Shown here: one piece after another, positions 25,625-34,954 of the stretch
Position numbering within the stretch: position 1 is the stretch's first letter
Layout: every line of letters begins with the position of its first letter
NCBI RefSeq assembly: GCF_003226565.1
Contig: NZ_QKOE01000001.1
Location: 620,001-684,000 of the forward strand
DNA from: Parazoarcus communis SWub3 = DSM 12120
GTDB lineage: Bacteria; Pseudomonadota; Gammaproteobacteria; Burkholderiales; Rhodocyclaceae
Reading direction: 5' to 3'
DNA length: 64,000 nucleotides
The notes under the pieces: model-generated
Seen by the model: only the letters and a program-made list of their open reading frames with translations
Told to the model about the DNA's origin: nothing
Database searches by the model: none
Translations under genes and position numbers: made by a program

Positions 25625-26662
25625 ATGCGCAAGATCCTCGTCATCGGTCCGTCCTGGGTGGGCGACATGGTCATGGCCCAGAGCCTGTTCATGGTGCTCA
25701 AGCAAGCCGGGGAATGCACCATCGACGTGCTCGCGCCGGGCTGGTCGCTGCCCATCCTCGAGCGCATGCCCGAGGTCCGCAAGGGTCTGGTAATGCCGCT
25801 TGGCCACGGCCAGTTCGGGCTGGGCGCGCGCTGGCGCCTGGGGCGTGAGCTGGCCGCCGCGGGCTACGACCAGGCCATCCTGCTGCCAAACTCGCTCAAA
25901 TCCGCGCTGGTGCCTTTCTTTGCCGGTATCGGGCAACGCACCGGCTTTCGTGGCGAGATGCGCTACGGCCTGGTGAATGACTTGCGCATCCTGGACGAAA
26001 CCGCACTACCGATGACGGTGCAGCGTTTCGTCGCCCTCGGCCAGGCCGACGGCATGCCCCTGCCGACACCCTTCCCTTGGCCACACCTGCTCGCCGATAC
26101 TGGCAACCAGGCAACGCTGCGCGGGCGCCTGGGCCTCGCCGAGGATCGTCCCGCCATCGCCTTCATGCCCGGCGCCGAATATGGACCGGCCAAGCAGTGG
26201 CCGCTGCCGCACTATGCCGCACTCGCCGACGAACTGGTGGAGCGCGGCTACCAGGTGTGGATACTTGGCGCACAAAAGGACCATGCGGCAGCCGCCGAGA
26301 TCGCCGCCGACCGGCCGCAGGTGCACAACCTGGCCGGACGCACCCAGCTTGGCGACGCGGTGGACCTGCTCGCGCTGGCCGACGCTGCAGTCACCAACGA
26401 CTCCGGCCTGATGCACGTTGCTGCGGCACTGGATCTGCCGCTGGTGGCCATCTACGGCTCGTCCAGCCCCGAACACACCCCGCCGCTGTCGAAGCGGGTC
26501 GCGATCACCAGCCTGCGCCTGGAATGCGCACCCTGCTTCAAGCGTGTCTGCCCGCTAGGCCATACCCGTTGCCTGCAGGACATCGCCCCTGGCCAGGTGC
26601 TGGCAGCACTTGACTGCCTGGGCGCCGCCGGCCGCATCATCATGCCGATCACACAGGCCTGA
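25625..26662 (+). CDS. waaF: LPS heptosyltransferase II
   Basis: Adds the second heptose to the LPS inner core at the cytoplasmic face of the inner membrane (GT9 family). The 345 residues include the N-terminal IGPSWVGDMVMAQSLF typical of WaaF. The family's acceptor/donor region follows as FMPGAEYGPAKQWPLPHYA, TNDSGLMHVAAALDLPLVAIYGSSSP and the Cys-rich APCFKRVCPLGHTRC. It starts 12 bases after rfaD and is followed by waaC 8 bases later. Confidence 0.95.
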   Translation: MRKILVIGPSWVGDMVMAQSLFMVLKQAGECTIDVLAPGWSLPILERMPEVRKGLVMPLGHGQFGLGARWRLGRELAAAGYDQAILLPNSLKSALVPFFAGIGQRTGFRGEMRYGLVNDLRILDETALPMTVQRFVALGQADGMPLPTPFPWPHLLADTGNQATLRGRLGLAEDRPAIAFMPGAEYGPAKQWPLPHYAALADELVERGYQVWILGAQKDHAAAAEIAADRPQVHNLAGRTQLGDAVDLLALADAAVTNDSGLMHVAAALDLPLVAIYGSSSPEHTPPLSKRVAITSLRLECAPCFKRVCPLGHTRCLQDIAPGQVLAALDCLGAAGRIIMPITQA

Positions 26663-26669
26663 GCCGGCG

Positions 26670-27797
26670 ATGCGCGTACTCATCGTCAAGACCTCCTCGC
26701 TCGGCGACGTCATTCATACCCTGCCAGCGCTGACCGACGCCGCACAGGTGTTTCCGGACATCCGCTTCGACTGGGTGGTGGAGGAATCCTTCGCCGAGAT
26801 CCCCGCCTGGCATCCTGCGGTTGACCGGGTCATTCCAGTCGCAGTCAGGCGCTGGCGCAAACACCCGCTGAAGGCACGCCAGAGCGGCGAGTGGCAGGCC
26901 TTCACCCGGACAATCTCCAGCACCGGCTACGATGCGGTGATTGACGCCCAGGGCCTGCTCAAGAGCGCCTTCCTGTGTCGCTTCGCGCGCAGCCCGGTAC
27001 ATGGGCTGGATTGGAAGTCCGCACGTGAAACACTGGCGGGCCTGTTCTACGACAACCGCCACCCGGTGCCATGGGGGCGGCACGCCGTGCTGCGCGTGCG
27101 CGAGCTCTTCGCCCAGGCGCTGGGCTACCGCCTGCCGGAGGAGGCCAGCGGCCCACGTGATGGCGCAACTCGCGCCAGCGCGGCCACTTACGGGCTAGAT
27201 CACGCGCGCGTGCTCGCCACCGCCGCGCACCAGCCGGACACCTCGCGCCCCTACCTGGTCTTCCTGCACGGCACCACCTGGGCAACCAAACACTGGCCGG
27301 AAACTTACTGGCGCCAACTTGCCGAACGCGCCAGTGCCCACGGCTGGGCCGTGCGCCTGCCCTGGGGCAGCATCACCGAGCACGAACGCGCCGACCGCAT
27401 CGTGGCCGGCATTCCCGGCGCCAGCGTACTGCCACGGCTGACGCTGACCGACCTCGCCGCAGAACTGGCCGAGGCACGCGCCTGCGTGGCGGTCGACACC
27501 GGCCTGGGCCATCTTGCCGCCGCACTGGATGTGCCCACACTGTCACTGTTCGGCCCCACCAACCCGGGCTACACCGGCGCCTGGGGGCAACGCCAGCGTC
27601 ACCTGGCCAGCGATTTCGGCTGCGCACCCTGCCTGCGCAAGACCTGCAATCACGTCGCAACGGCCGATGAACGCCAGCACTTCGACCTCGCCACCGAACA
27701 TCCACTGTGCTTCACCCGCCTCGCCCCGCCGCAAGTCTGGTCGGCACTCGAAGACCTGGCCGGCACGCCCACGCCGCCATTGACGGACCCCGATTGA
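26670..27797 (+). CDS. waaC: LPS heptosyltransferase I
   Basis: Transfers the first heptose to Kdo of the LPS core (GT9). The 375-residue protein begins MRVLIVKTSSLGDVIHTLPA, the WaaC hallmark. It has FDWVVEESFAEIPAWHP, the donor site LHGTTWATKHWPE, VDTGLGHLAAALDVPTLSLFGPT and a C-terminal Cys pair (CAPCLRKTC). At 375 residues it is longer than the usual 320-330; part of the extra length is an Ala/Arg-rich insert near residues 155-190. Its stop shares one base with the waaG start (TGATG). Confidence 0.95.
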   Translation: MRVLIVKTSSLGDVIHTLPALTDAAQVFPDIRFDWVVEESFAEIPAWHPAVDRVIPVAVRRWRKHPLKARQSGEWQAFTRTISSTGYDAVIDAQGLLKSAFLCRFARSPVHGLDWKSARETLAGLFYDNRHPVPWGRHAVLRVRELFAQALGYRLPEEASGPRDGATRASAATYGLDHARVLATAAHQPDTSRPYLVFLHGTTWATKHWPETYWRQLAERASAHGWAVRLPWGSITEHERADRIVAGIPGASVLPRLTLTDLAAELAEARACVAVDTGLGHLAAALDVPTLSLFGPTNPGYTGAWGQRQRHLASDFGCAPCLRKTCNHVATADERQHFDLATEHPLCFTRLAPPQVWSALEDLAGTPTPPLTDPD

Positions 27798-28930
27798 TGC
27801 AACTCGCCTTCTGCCTGTACAAGTACTTTCCCTTCGGCGGCCTGCAACGCGACTTCCTGCGCATTGCGCTCGCCTGCCAGGCGCGTGGCCACGCCATCCG
27901 CGTCTATGTGCTGGAGTGGGAAGGCGAGGTGCCACCAGGCTTCGAGCTGATCAAGGTACCGGTACGTTCGGTGTTCAACCATTGGCGCTATGCCGGATTC
28001 ACCCGCTGGGTACAGGCCGATCTCGCTCGCCGACCTGCCGATCGCGTGATCGGGTTCAACAAGATGCCCGGGCTCGACGTCTATTACGCCGCCGACCCCT
28101 GCTTCGAGGAAAAGGCGCGCACCCTGCGCAAACCCCTGTATCGCTACAGCCCGCGCTACCGGCATTTTTCCGCCTACGAGGCAGCGGTGTTCGGCCCGGA
28201 AAGCCATACCGAGATCCTGATGATCTCGACCACCCAGCAACCCCTTTTCAAACGCCACTACGGCACCCCCGCACGGCGCTTTCACCTGCTGCCCCCCGGC
28301 ATCGCCCCCGACCGTCGCGCGCCCGCCGATGCGGGTACACGACGCACCGCTGCGCGCGCGCGCTTCGCTGACGAATTCGGCCTGCAGAATGGCGAATTGC
28401 TGATCGTGCAGATTGGTTCGGATTTCCACCGCAAGGGGCTGGACCGCAGCATCGAGGCCCTGGCCGCACTGCCTGAACCCTTGCGCCGCCGCACCCGGCT
28501 GGTGGCAATCGGCGCCGACGACCCCACGCCCTTCACTGCACAGGCCGCACGACTGGGCGTGGGCGAGCGGGTGTTCATGCCCGGCGGGCGCAAGGACGTG
28601 CCGGACTTCCTGCTTGCCGCAGACGTGTTGATGCATCCAGCTCGCCACGAAAACACCGGCACCGTGCTGCTCGAAGCACTGGTCGCCGGCCTGCCAGTGC
28701 TGGCCTCGGCCGCCTGCGGCTATGCGCACTACATCCTTGATGCCGACGCGGGCAATATCGTTGCCGAACCCTTCAGCCAGACCGCACTCAACGACACCCT
28801 GCGCGGCATGCTGGACAACCCCGATGCGCTGCGCTGCTGGCAGCACAACGCGCTGGCCTTTGCCGACAGCGCCGACCTATACAGTCTGCCCGAGCGCGCG
28901 GCTGACATCATCGTGGGCCAGCGCGGATGA
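27797..28930 (+). CDS. waaG: LPS core glucosyltransferase I (WaaG)
   Basis: Adds the first hexose of the outer core to heptose II (GT4, GT-B fold). The 377-residue protein begins MQLAFCLYKYFPFGGLQRDF, nearly identical to known WaaG starts. It contains FNKMPGLDVYYAADPC and the donor-binding QIGSDFHRKGLDRSIEAL, with the EX7E element in HPARHENTGTVLLEALVAG. It overlaps waaC by one base and waaP by four. Confidence 0.95.
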   Translation: MQLAFCLYKYFPFGGLQRDFLRIALACQARGHAIRVYVLEWEGEVPPGFELIKVPVRSVFNHWRYAGFTRWVQADLARRPADRVIGFNKMPGLDVYYAADPCFEEKARTLRKPLYRYSPRYRHFSAYEAAVFGPESHTEILMISTTQQPLFKRHYGTPARRFHLLPPGIAPDRRAPADAGTRRTAARARFADEFGLQNGELLIVQIGSDFHRKGLDRSIEALAALPEPLRRRTRLVAIGADDPTPFTAQAARLGVGERVFMPGGRKDVPDFLLAADVLMHPARHENTGTVLLEALVAGLPVLASAACGYAHYILDADAGNIVAEPFSQTALNDTLRGMLDNPDALRCWQHNALAFADSADLYSLPERAADIIVGQRG

Positions 28931-29766
28931 GGAAGGTCGAGCTGCGTCCGCCGCTCACCACCCTGTGGGCCGGCCGCGACCCCTTCGCTGCTGCGGCCGA
29001 ACTGGCGCGCTCTGCACCTGCCGGAGCACTCGCCCGCGATATCGAGGGCCGGCGTACATTGCGCTTCGAGATCGACCATCGCGGCTACTACCTGAAGGCG
29101 CAGAACGGTGTCAGCTGGGGGCGTATCGCCGAGGAATGGCTGCACCTGCGCCGTCCTATTCTGGGCGCCAGCAATGAGTGGCAGGCCATCGAGCGCTGCC
29201 ACGCACTCGGCATCCCCACCATGACTGCGGTGGGCTACGGTGAGTGCGGCGCCAGCCCGGCCCGGCGACAGTCCTTTCTCGTCACCGAGGCGATCGAGCC
29301 GGCGGAAGACCTCGATGTTGTCACCCGCACATGGCGGGAACACCCCCCTGCCACCCGCGACAAGCGTGCGCTGCTGCTGCAGGTGGCCGATATCGCACGC
29401 CGCCTGCACCAGGGGGGCATGAACCATCGCGATTTCTACCTGTGCCACTTCCTGCTGAGACTGGCGCCAGACGGCGCCTCGACGCGCCCGCAGCTGGCGC
29501 TGATCGACCTGCACCGCGCCCAGATCCGTCGCAGCACACCCAGGCGCTGGCGTGACAAGGATCTGTCGGCACTGTACTTTTCGGCGCTCGACATCGGTCT
29601 GACGCAGCGTGACAAGCTGCGCTTCCTGAAGGCCTACTTCGACCGCCCGCTGCGTGACATCCTGCAGCAGGAAGCCCGGTTGCTGCAGGCGCTCGAACGC
29701 GAAGCCGCGCGCCTGAAGCGACGCTTCGAACGCAAGTTTGCACACCGCCCGGCGCTGCAGCGATGA
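28927..29766 (+). CDS. waaP: LPS core heptose(I) kinase
   Basis: Phosphorylates heptose I of the LPS core, which strengthens the outer membrane. The 279-residue protein has the kinase-like fold: YYLKAQNGVSWGRIAEEW near residue 54 with the ATP-binding Lys, SNEWQAIERCHALGIPT and the catalytic loop NHRDFYLCHF with Asp159. The second metal-binding Asp is in LIDLHRAQIRR. The length matches WaaP/RfaP. Start and stop overlap its neighbours by four bases each. It is the first of four consecutive kinase genes. Confidence 0.95.
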   Translation: MRKVELRPPLTTLWAGRDPFAAAAELARSAPAGALARDIEGRRTLRFEIDHRGYYLKAQNGVSWGRIAEEWLHLRRPILGASNEWQAIERCHALGIPTMTAVGYGECGASPARRQSFLVTEAIEPAEDLDVVTRTWREHPPATRDKRALLLQVADIARRLHQGGMNHRDFYLCHFLLRLAPDGASTRPQLALIDLHRAQIRRSTPRRWRDKDLSALYFSALDIGLTQRDKLRFLKAYFDRPLRDILQQEARLLQALEREAARLKRRFERKFAHRPALQR

Positions 29767-30512
29767 GCGCCTGGACACTACAACGCGACGGTCTCGACGC
29801 CGCCGCCCGCACCGCATTCGCATCGCTCGACGCGGTGTTCGCACTTCAGGGCGAGCAGGTCGCGCGCGATCCACTGAGCCGGGTACTGAAGGTCAGCGTC
29901 GGCGCACGCAATTATTACGTCAAGCTGTACCACGGTGCCGGCAAGAACCCCCTGCGACGCTGGCTGGGCCGCACCCGCGTTCGGGCCGAATGGGAAAACC
30001 TGCAACATTTCGCCGACTGGGGCATCCCCACCGCGCATCTGGTGGGCTGGGGCGAGGAGCGCCGCCATGGCCGGTTTGTGCGCGGCGCGCTGATCACCGC
30101 CGAACTGCCCGACACTGTGGACCTCAACCGCATGGCGCTGGACAAGGATGCCTGCCTGCGCAACCGCCCCTGGGTCGCCCAGGTATCGCGGCAGGTGGCC
30201 GCCGCCACCCAGGCCATGCACCGCCATCGCTTCACCCACAACGATCTGAAATGGCGCAACCTGCTGGTCACCCGCGACACGCCGCCTGCGCTCTACCTGA
30301 TCGACTGCCCGGCCGGCGAGTTCTGGTGGGGGCCCTTCCTGCGTTACCGCATGGTCAAGGACCTGGCTTGCCTGGACAAGGTCGCCAAGTATCACCTGAG
30401 CGCCACCCAGCGCTTGCGCTTCTACCTCGACTACGCCGGCAAGACACGGCTGGATGCCGCCGACAAGGGCAGGATCCGGCATATCCTGCGTTTCTTCGCC
30501 GGCAGGGAGTAG
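29763..30512 (+). CDS. LPS kinase, InaA/WapP-like
   Basis: A 249-residue protein of the lipopolysaccharide kinase group. It has the Lys-containing NYYVKLYHGAGKNPLRRW near residue 50, a WaaP-like EWENLQHFADWGIPTAHLVG and a catalytic loop THNDLKWRNLL with Asp161. The metal-binding Asp follows in LIDCPAG. All expected catalytic residues are present. The order waaP, then a protein of this size, then a 259- and a 484-residue kinase is like the Pseudomonas aeruginosa waa locus, where the matching gene is wapP. Likely substrate: a core heptose hydroxyl. Overlaps waaP by four bases. Confidence 0.85.
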   Translation: MSAWTLQRDGLDAAARTAFASLDAVFALQGEQVARDPLSRVLKVSVGARNYYVKLYHGAGKNPLRRWLGRTRVRAEWENLQHFADWGIPTAHLVGWGEERRHGRFVRGALITAELPDTVDLNRMALDKDACLRNRPWVAQVSRQVAAATQAMHRHRFTHNDLKWRNLLVTRDTPPALYLIDCPAGEFWWGPFLRYRMVKDLACLDKVAKYHLSATQRLRFYLDYAGKTRLDAADKGRIRHILRFFAGRE

Positions 30513-30519
30513 ACCAGGA

Positions 30520-31299
30520 ATGAAGGATTTCATTGCCCCGGAATGCCGCCCCCTGCTCGCCCGCCACGGCCTGGACCGTTTCAGTGCGCTGTGGGCGCTC
30601 GAGCTGGACGCGGTGGACGCCCCCAACACCGGGCGCGGTGGCTGGAGCAGCGTCAGCCGGCTGGAACTGCGTGACGAGCACGGCAAGATGCACGCCTTCT
30701 ACCTGAAGCGACAGATCGACCACCTCAGCCGCAGCCTGCTCCACCCACTGGGTGAAGCCACGTTCGCGCGCGAATTCCGCAACATCCAGCGCTACCGCAA
30801 GCTGGACATCCCCGCGCTGCAGGCGGCCTACTTCGGGCAGCGCAAGATCGCCGGCAAGGTCTGCGCCCTGCTGCTGACCCATGCCCTCGACGACTACCGC
30901 CCGCTCGACACCTGGATGCAGGACTGGCACGCGCTATCGCGTGCCCAACGCAATGCCCTGATCGATGCGGCGGCGGATCTGGTCGGCCGGCTGCACGACG
31001 CAGGCCAGCTGCACAACTGCCTGTACCCGAAGCACATCTTCGTCCGCCTGCCCAACGCAGACAGCAGCACCCCGGCAGCCTGCCTGATCGATCTCGAGAA
31101 AACCCGCCGGACCCTGCGTGGCCGCCGCAGCGGTCTGCGCGATCTCGACACCCTGAACCGGCATAGCGGCACCCTGAGCCGTAGCGACCGGCTGCGCTTC
31201 CTGCTGCGCTACTGCAATATTGGTCAGGCCGACGCGCTCAGTCGCCGATTGGCACATGCCATCGAGGCCCGCCGCAGTCGCAAGGCCCGACATCGATGA
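30520..31299 (+). CDS. LPS kinase-like protein, InaA family (WapQ-like), altered catalytic loop
   Basis: A 259-residue protein of the InaA/lipopolysaccharide kinase family. Recognisable parts are FYLKRQIDHL near residue 65 with the ATP-binding Lys and TFAREFRNIQRYRKLDIPALQ. The loop LHNCLYPKHIFV stands where other kinases have HxDLxxxN, and LIDLEKTRRTLRGR has the metal-binding Asp. The usual catalytic Asp is replaced (Asn-Cys-Leu), as in other InaA proteins, so the chemistry is unclear. It starts 8 bases after the previous gene and overlaps the next by four. Probably acts on the LPS core or supports the neighbouring kinases. Confidence 0.75.
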   Translation: MKDFIAPECRPLLARHGLDRFSALWALELDAVDAPNTGRGGWSSVSRLELRDEHGKMHAFYLKRQIDHLSRSLLHPLGEATFAREFRNIQRYRKLDIPALQAAYFGQRKIAGKVCALLLTHALDDYRPLDTWMQDWHALSRAQRNALIDAAADLVGRLHDAGQLHNCLYPKHIFVRLPNADSSTPAACLIDLEKTRRTLRGRRSGLRDLDTLNRHSGTLSRSDRLRFLLRYCNIGQADALSRRLAHAIEARRSRKARHR

Positions 31300-32750
31300 C
31301 CCCGGCCCCCGGCTCATCATCCGCAGCGCTCCTGGACGCGGCCTCCCTGCGTACCGCCGGACGGCAGCCGCCGGCGGTGTTTCGTGTCCAGCTGGCCGAC
31401 GGACGCAGCCTGCACATGCTGCGCACATTGCGCGTGCTGCCTGGCAGGCGCATTGTCGGCCAGGCCCTCCTCGACGGTAAGCTCGTACTGGCCAAACTGT
31501 TTGTGGACAAGCATAGCGCGCGCAACCAGACGCGCGAATGGCAGGGCATCACCAGGCTGGCCACTGCGGGCATTCCGACACCGGCACCACTTTTCCATGC
31601 CGGACTCGCCAATGGCGGTCACATGCTGGCCATTGACTATCTCACCAACGCGGAGACCCTGCTGGAGGTCTGGCGCAGAACCGCCTCACCCTTGCCTGGC
31701 GCACCTAGGGACCTGGCGCTGCTGCAATCCGCCTTCGCCCTGCTGGGCAAGCTGCACCACGCCAGACTGAGCCATGATGACCTGCATCTGGGGAATTTCC
31801 TGCAGACACCGGATGCACTGCTGCTGATCGATGGCGATGCCGTCCGCCAACACGCCACGCTCGAGGACAAGACCGCTGCCCGCGACCTCGGCATGCTGTT
31901 CGCCCAGCTGCCGCGCAGCTGGAAACCCCATTTCCCCGATCTGCTGAACGCCTACGCCACCGCCGCGGGACGCCAGCCCGAGCGCGCCGTGCTCGATCGT
32001 GCCATGGACAGCGAGGCGCGCTGGCGCCTGCGTGATTATCTGGACAAATGTGGCCGCGACTGCACGCTGTTCCGTGTGCGCAAGCGCTTTCGCCGCTTCG
32101 AGGCGGTATGGCGAGCGCAGTCTGAAGACATCGATACCGTCATCAACACCCTCGACCAAGCAATCGACAACGGACAGTTGCTCAAACGTGGCAACACCTG
32201 CACGGTTGCCAGCGTAGACGCTGGCGGGCTGGCAGTCGTCATCAAACGCTATAACCGGAAAAGCCTGGGCCACGCGCTGTCCCGCCTGTGGCGCCCCAGC
32301 CGTGGCTGGCACTCGTGGCGCGAAGGCCACCGCCTGCGCCTGTTCGGCATCCCGACACCGGCACCACTGGCGATTGTGGAGGAGCGCTGGGGACCGCTGC
32401 GTGGACGCGCCTGGCTGATCAATGCACGCTGCACAGGCACCGACCTGTTGAGCCTGCTCGACGCCGACCTACCGCCCCCACCCCCCATCGCCGCTGCACT
32501 GCAGACCTTGTTTTCGACGCTGCACCGCGAGCACATCAGCCACGGCGATCTGAAGGCCACCAACCTGCTCTGGGATGGCGAGCAGATCCAGGTCATCGAT
32601 CTCGACGCGATGAAACAGCATCACAGCGCAAGCAGCCACACCCGGGCATGGGCCCGCGATCGTGCCCGCCTGCTGCGCAACTGGCCGACAGACAGCGCAC
32701 TGCACGACTGGCTGGACCGGGCGTTGCCAGCGGGAGTGCGTCACAAGTGA
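31296..32750 (+). CDS. Tandem double LPS kinase
   Basis: A 484-residue protein with two complete kinase-like domains in one chain. The first (about residues 30-240) has KLVLAKLFVDKHSARNQTREW and a catalytic loop SHDDLHLGNFL around Asp162, then LLIDGDAV. The second (about 290-480) has AVVIKRYNRKSLGHALSR, the loop SHGDLKATNLL around Asp418, then VIDLDAM. Both keep the catalytic Asp and Asn, so both may be active, perhaps on two core positions. A protein of similar size follows wapQ in Pseudomonas; its role there is not settled to my knowledge. Overlaps the preceding gene by four bases, so it is part of the waa operon. Confidence 0.8.
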   Translation: MTPAPGSSSAALLDAASLRTAGRQPPAVFRVQLADGRSLHMLRTLRVLPGRRIVGQALLDGKLVLAKLFVDKHSARNQTREWQGITRLATAGIPTPAPLFHAGLANGGHMLAIDYLTNAETLLEVWRRTASPLPGAPRDLALLQSAFALLGKLHHARLSHDDLHLGNFLQTPDALLLIDGDAVRQHATLEDKTAARDLGMLFAQLPRSWKPHFPDLLNAYATAAGRQPERAVLDRAMDSEARWRLRDYLDKCGRDCTLFRVRKRFRRFEAVWRAQSEDIDTVINTLDQAIDNGQLLKRGNTCTVASVDAGGLAVVIKRYNRKSLGHALSRLWRPSRGWHSWREGHRLRLFGIPTPAPLAIVEERWGPLRGRAWLINARCTGTDLLSLLDADLPPPPPIAAALQTLFSTLHREHISHGDLKATNLLWDGEQIQVIDLDAMKQHHSASSHTRAWARDRARLLRNWPTDSALHDWLDRALPAGVRHK

Positions 32751-32801
32751 TGCGTATCGCCGCCTATACAAAGCTTTACCCCAACACCCCCGCGCCGGGT
32801 T

Positions 32802-32816
32802 TAAGCTAGCGCCCCT
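32802..32816 (+). promoter_or_regulatory. Candidate -10/discriminator before the LtaS-like gene
   Basis: TAAGCT followed by AGCGCCCCT lies about 20 bases before the start of the sulfatase-type gene. It is a weaker version of the pattern at 23645 and 34941. No clear -35 is seen. Confidence 0.25.
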
Positions 32817-32836
32817 CTCTATTCCCAGACCTTCCT

Positions 32837-34879
32837 ATGTCCTGGCTGAAATCCCGCCGCATCCGCTATTTCGCTGCCTTGGTCGCGTCATTCTTTTTGC
32901 TGCTGCTTGGGCTCAGGATGGTGTTTCTGGCCTTCTTTGCCGACCACCATGGCCTTGTTCACGAAAGCCCCCGCGCGATCCTCCAGGCGCTGTCGATCGG
33001 CGCGCGTTTCGATCTGCGCCTGGCCCTGCTGATCAGCCTGCCGGTTGCGGTGCTGGCGGCGATTCCACGGTTCAACCTAACAAAATGTCGCTTGTTACGT
33101 GGGGCCGCCCTGCTCTATCTCGGCATCGCCACACTGCTGACACTGTTGATCCACATCCTGGACTTCGGTCACTACGCCTACCTGGAACAACGCCTCAGCG
33201 CCACCGCATTGCGCTTCCTCTCCAATGCGGACATCTCCACGCAAATGGTCTGGGAAAGTTATCCAGTAGTCTGGATCACGCTCGGCTGGTTGCTCGCATC
33301 GGCCCTGTTCATTACCTTTCTTGCCCGTATCCAGCGCCGCTTCCTTGAGCGCCAAGCCAGTGTCCAGCCCAGTTGGACGCGTACAGGCATCACCGCGGCC
33401 GTCGTCATCCCACTGGTTTTCCTCGGTCTGATTGGCCGGGTGGATGACCTGAATCTGCAGAACCCGGTACCCTTGCGCTGGAGCGACGCCTTCTTCTCCG
33501 GCAATCCCGCGGTCGATGCACTTGGCCTGAATCCGGCGATATTCATCTACGACACCCACCGCATCGCACAAGAACGCTACGACGAGAACGCCCTACGCCA
33601 GCACTATGACGTCGTGGCGCGCTATCTCGGCGTCACGACGCCTGATCCGGCAACCCTGACGATGACCCGCACCGTGGGTCCGCAAGCACATCGGATCCAG
33701 AGTCCGAAGCCACCCAACGTGGTGTTCGTGATGCTTGAGTCCCTTGGCGCCAGTCGCTCCGCCCTGTTCGGAAATCCGTTGAACCCCACCCCGAACCTGG
33801 ACCGACTGGCAACGGAAGGCTGGCTATTCAAGAACTTCCATGTGCCGGTTTCGGGCACGGCAAAAACCGTGTGGGCCAGCATCACTGGCATTCCCGACGC
33901 GGCTCGCAGCGAAAGCGCCACGCGCAACCCGTTCATCAGCAATCAGAAGGTACTGATCAACGACCTGAAAGGCTACGAGCGTATCTACGCCGTCGGCGGC
34001 AGCGCGGGCTGGGCCAACATGAACGCCCTGATCAAGGGCAGCATCGAAGACATCCAGCTTCATGAAGAAGGCGCCTGGCAGTCGCCCAATGAAGACGTCT
34101 GGGGGATCTCCGATCTGAACCTGTTCCGCGAAACCGATGCGCTGCTGCGGGAAAAAGCGAAATCCGGGCCGTTCTTTGCCTACATCCAGACAGCCGGAAA
34201 CCATCGCCCATTCACCATTCCGGAAGACAACGACGGCTTCGTCAAGGTGGACATTCCGGATGCGGAAGCCGAAGCCGCCGGTTTCCAGAGCACCGCCCAG
34301 CTCAACGCGGTGCGCCTGCTCGACCATAGCGTAGGTCGCTTCATCGAAATGGCAAAACGTAGCGGCTATTACGACAATACGATATTTGTGCTTTTCGGCG
34401 ACCACAACGGGCGGATCTCCCGGCTGCCTTTCATGCCACCCGCGTTCGAGTTGCTCAATCTCGAAAGCACGCATGTGCATGCAATGATTCATGCTCCCCG
34501 CTGGATCGAACCTCGCGTCACCGAGGAGGCGGCAAGCCTGGTCGATCTCCTGCCCACGGTCGCAGGCATGCTGGGGCTGAATTACACCACGGCAACCATG
34601 GGGCGCGATCTGCAGCTGCCCCCGCCTGAAGGCGAACGAGCCGTTCCGGTCATCCTTCGCGAGGGGGCATATCCACTGATCGGAGCCGTGACGCGTCACC
34701 ATCTGGTCACGATGAATGCGGACGGTAGCCAGGCCTCGATGCACGATCTCGCATCCGGGACACCTTTGCAGGATGTATCGGCAACGGCGCCGGAGGAGTT
34801 TGCGAGACTATCCGCACTGGCACGCGGACTGCATGAGGCCGCACGCTTCATGATGTACGACAACGTCGTGGATGATTGA
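32837..34879 (+). CDS. LtaS-like membrane phosphotransferase (sulfatase fold)
   Basis: A 680-residue inner-membrane protein with about five N-terminal helices (residues 10-220) and a large periplasmic alkaline-phosphatase/sulfatase domain from about 290. The metal site includes VVFVMLESLGASR, a nucleophile region VSGTAKTVWASITG with Thr, and FGDHNGRIS near the end. This is the LTA synthase/phosphoglycerol transferase group. In Gram-negatives such proteins decorate glycans or LPS with phosphoglycerol or phosphoethanolamine, or make osmoregulated glucan substituents. Its place after the waa operon favours an LPS-core or O-glycan substituent. The donor cannot be read from sequence. Confidence 0.85.
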   Translation: MSWLKSRRIRYFAALVASFFLLLLGLRMVFLAFFADHHGLVHESPRAILQALSIGARFDLRLALLISLPVAVLAAIPRFNLTKCRLLRGAALLYLGIATLLTLLIHILDFGHYAYLEQRLSATALRFLSNADISTQMVWESYPVVWITLGWLLASALFITFLARIQRRFLERQASVQPSWTRTGITAAVVIPLVFLGLIGRVDDLNLQNPVPLRWSDAFFSGNPAVDALGLNPAIFIYDTHRIAQERYDENALRQHYDVVARYLGVTTPDPATLTMTRTVGPQAHRIQSPKPPNVVFVMLESLGASRSALFGNPLNPTPNLDRLATEGWLFKNFHVPVSGTAKTVWASITGIPDAARSESATRNPFISNQKVLINDLKGYERIYAVGGSAGWANMNALIKGSIEDIQLHEEGAWQSPNEDVWGISDLNLFRETDALLREKAKSGPFFAYIQTAGNHRPFTIPEDNDGFVKVDIPDAEAEAAGFQSTAQLNAVRLLDHSVGRFIEMAKRSGYYDNTIFVLFGDHNGRISRLPFMPPAFELLNLESTHVHAMIHAPRWIEPRVTEEAASLVDLLPTVAGMLGLNYTTATMGRDLQLPPPEGERAVPVILREGAYPLIGAVTRHHLVTMNADGSQASMHDLASGTPLQDVSATAPEEFARLSALARGLHEAARFMMYDNVVDD

Positions 34880-34925
34880 CATCGCCCACAGCACGAAGCG
34901 GGCGCATGAACCCGGCCACGACGGG

Positions 34926-34946
34926 CTAACCCGCCCGGGTTAGAAT
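34926..34946 (+). promoter_or_regulatory. Palindrome with embedded -10 before the kinase-like gene at 34955
   Basis: CTAACCCG-CC-CGGGTTAG (34926-34943) is a perfect dyad whose right arm runs into TAGAAT (34941-34946). GCGCCCCT and the ATG of the next gene follow directly. If TAGAAT is the -10, the transcript would begin at or next to the start codon. The palindrome could then be an operator over the promoter. Confidence 0.35.
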
Positions 34947-34954
34947 GCGCCCCT

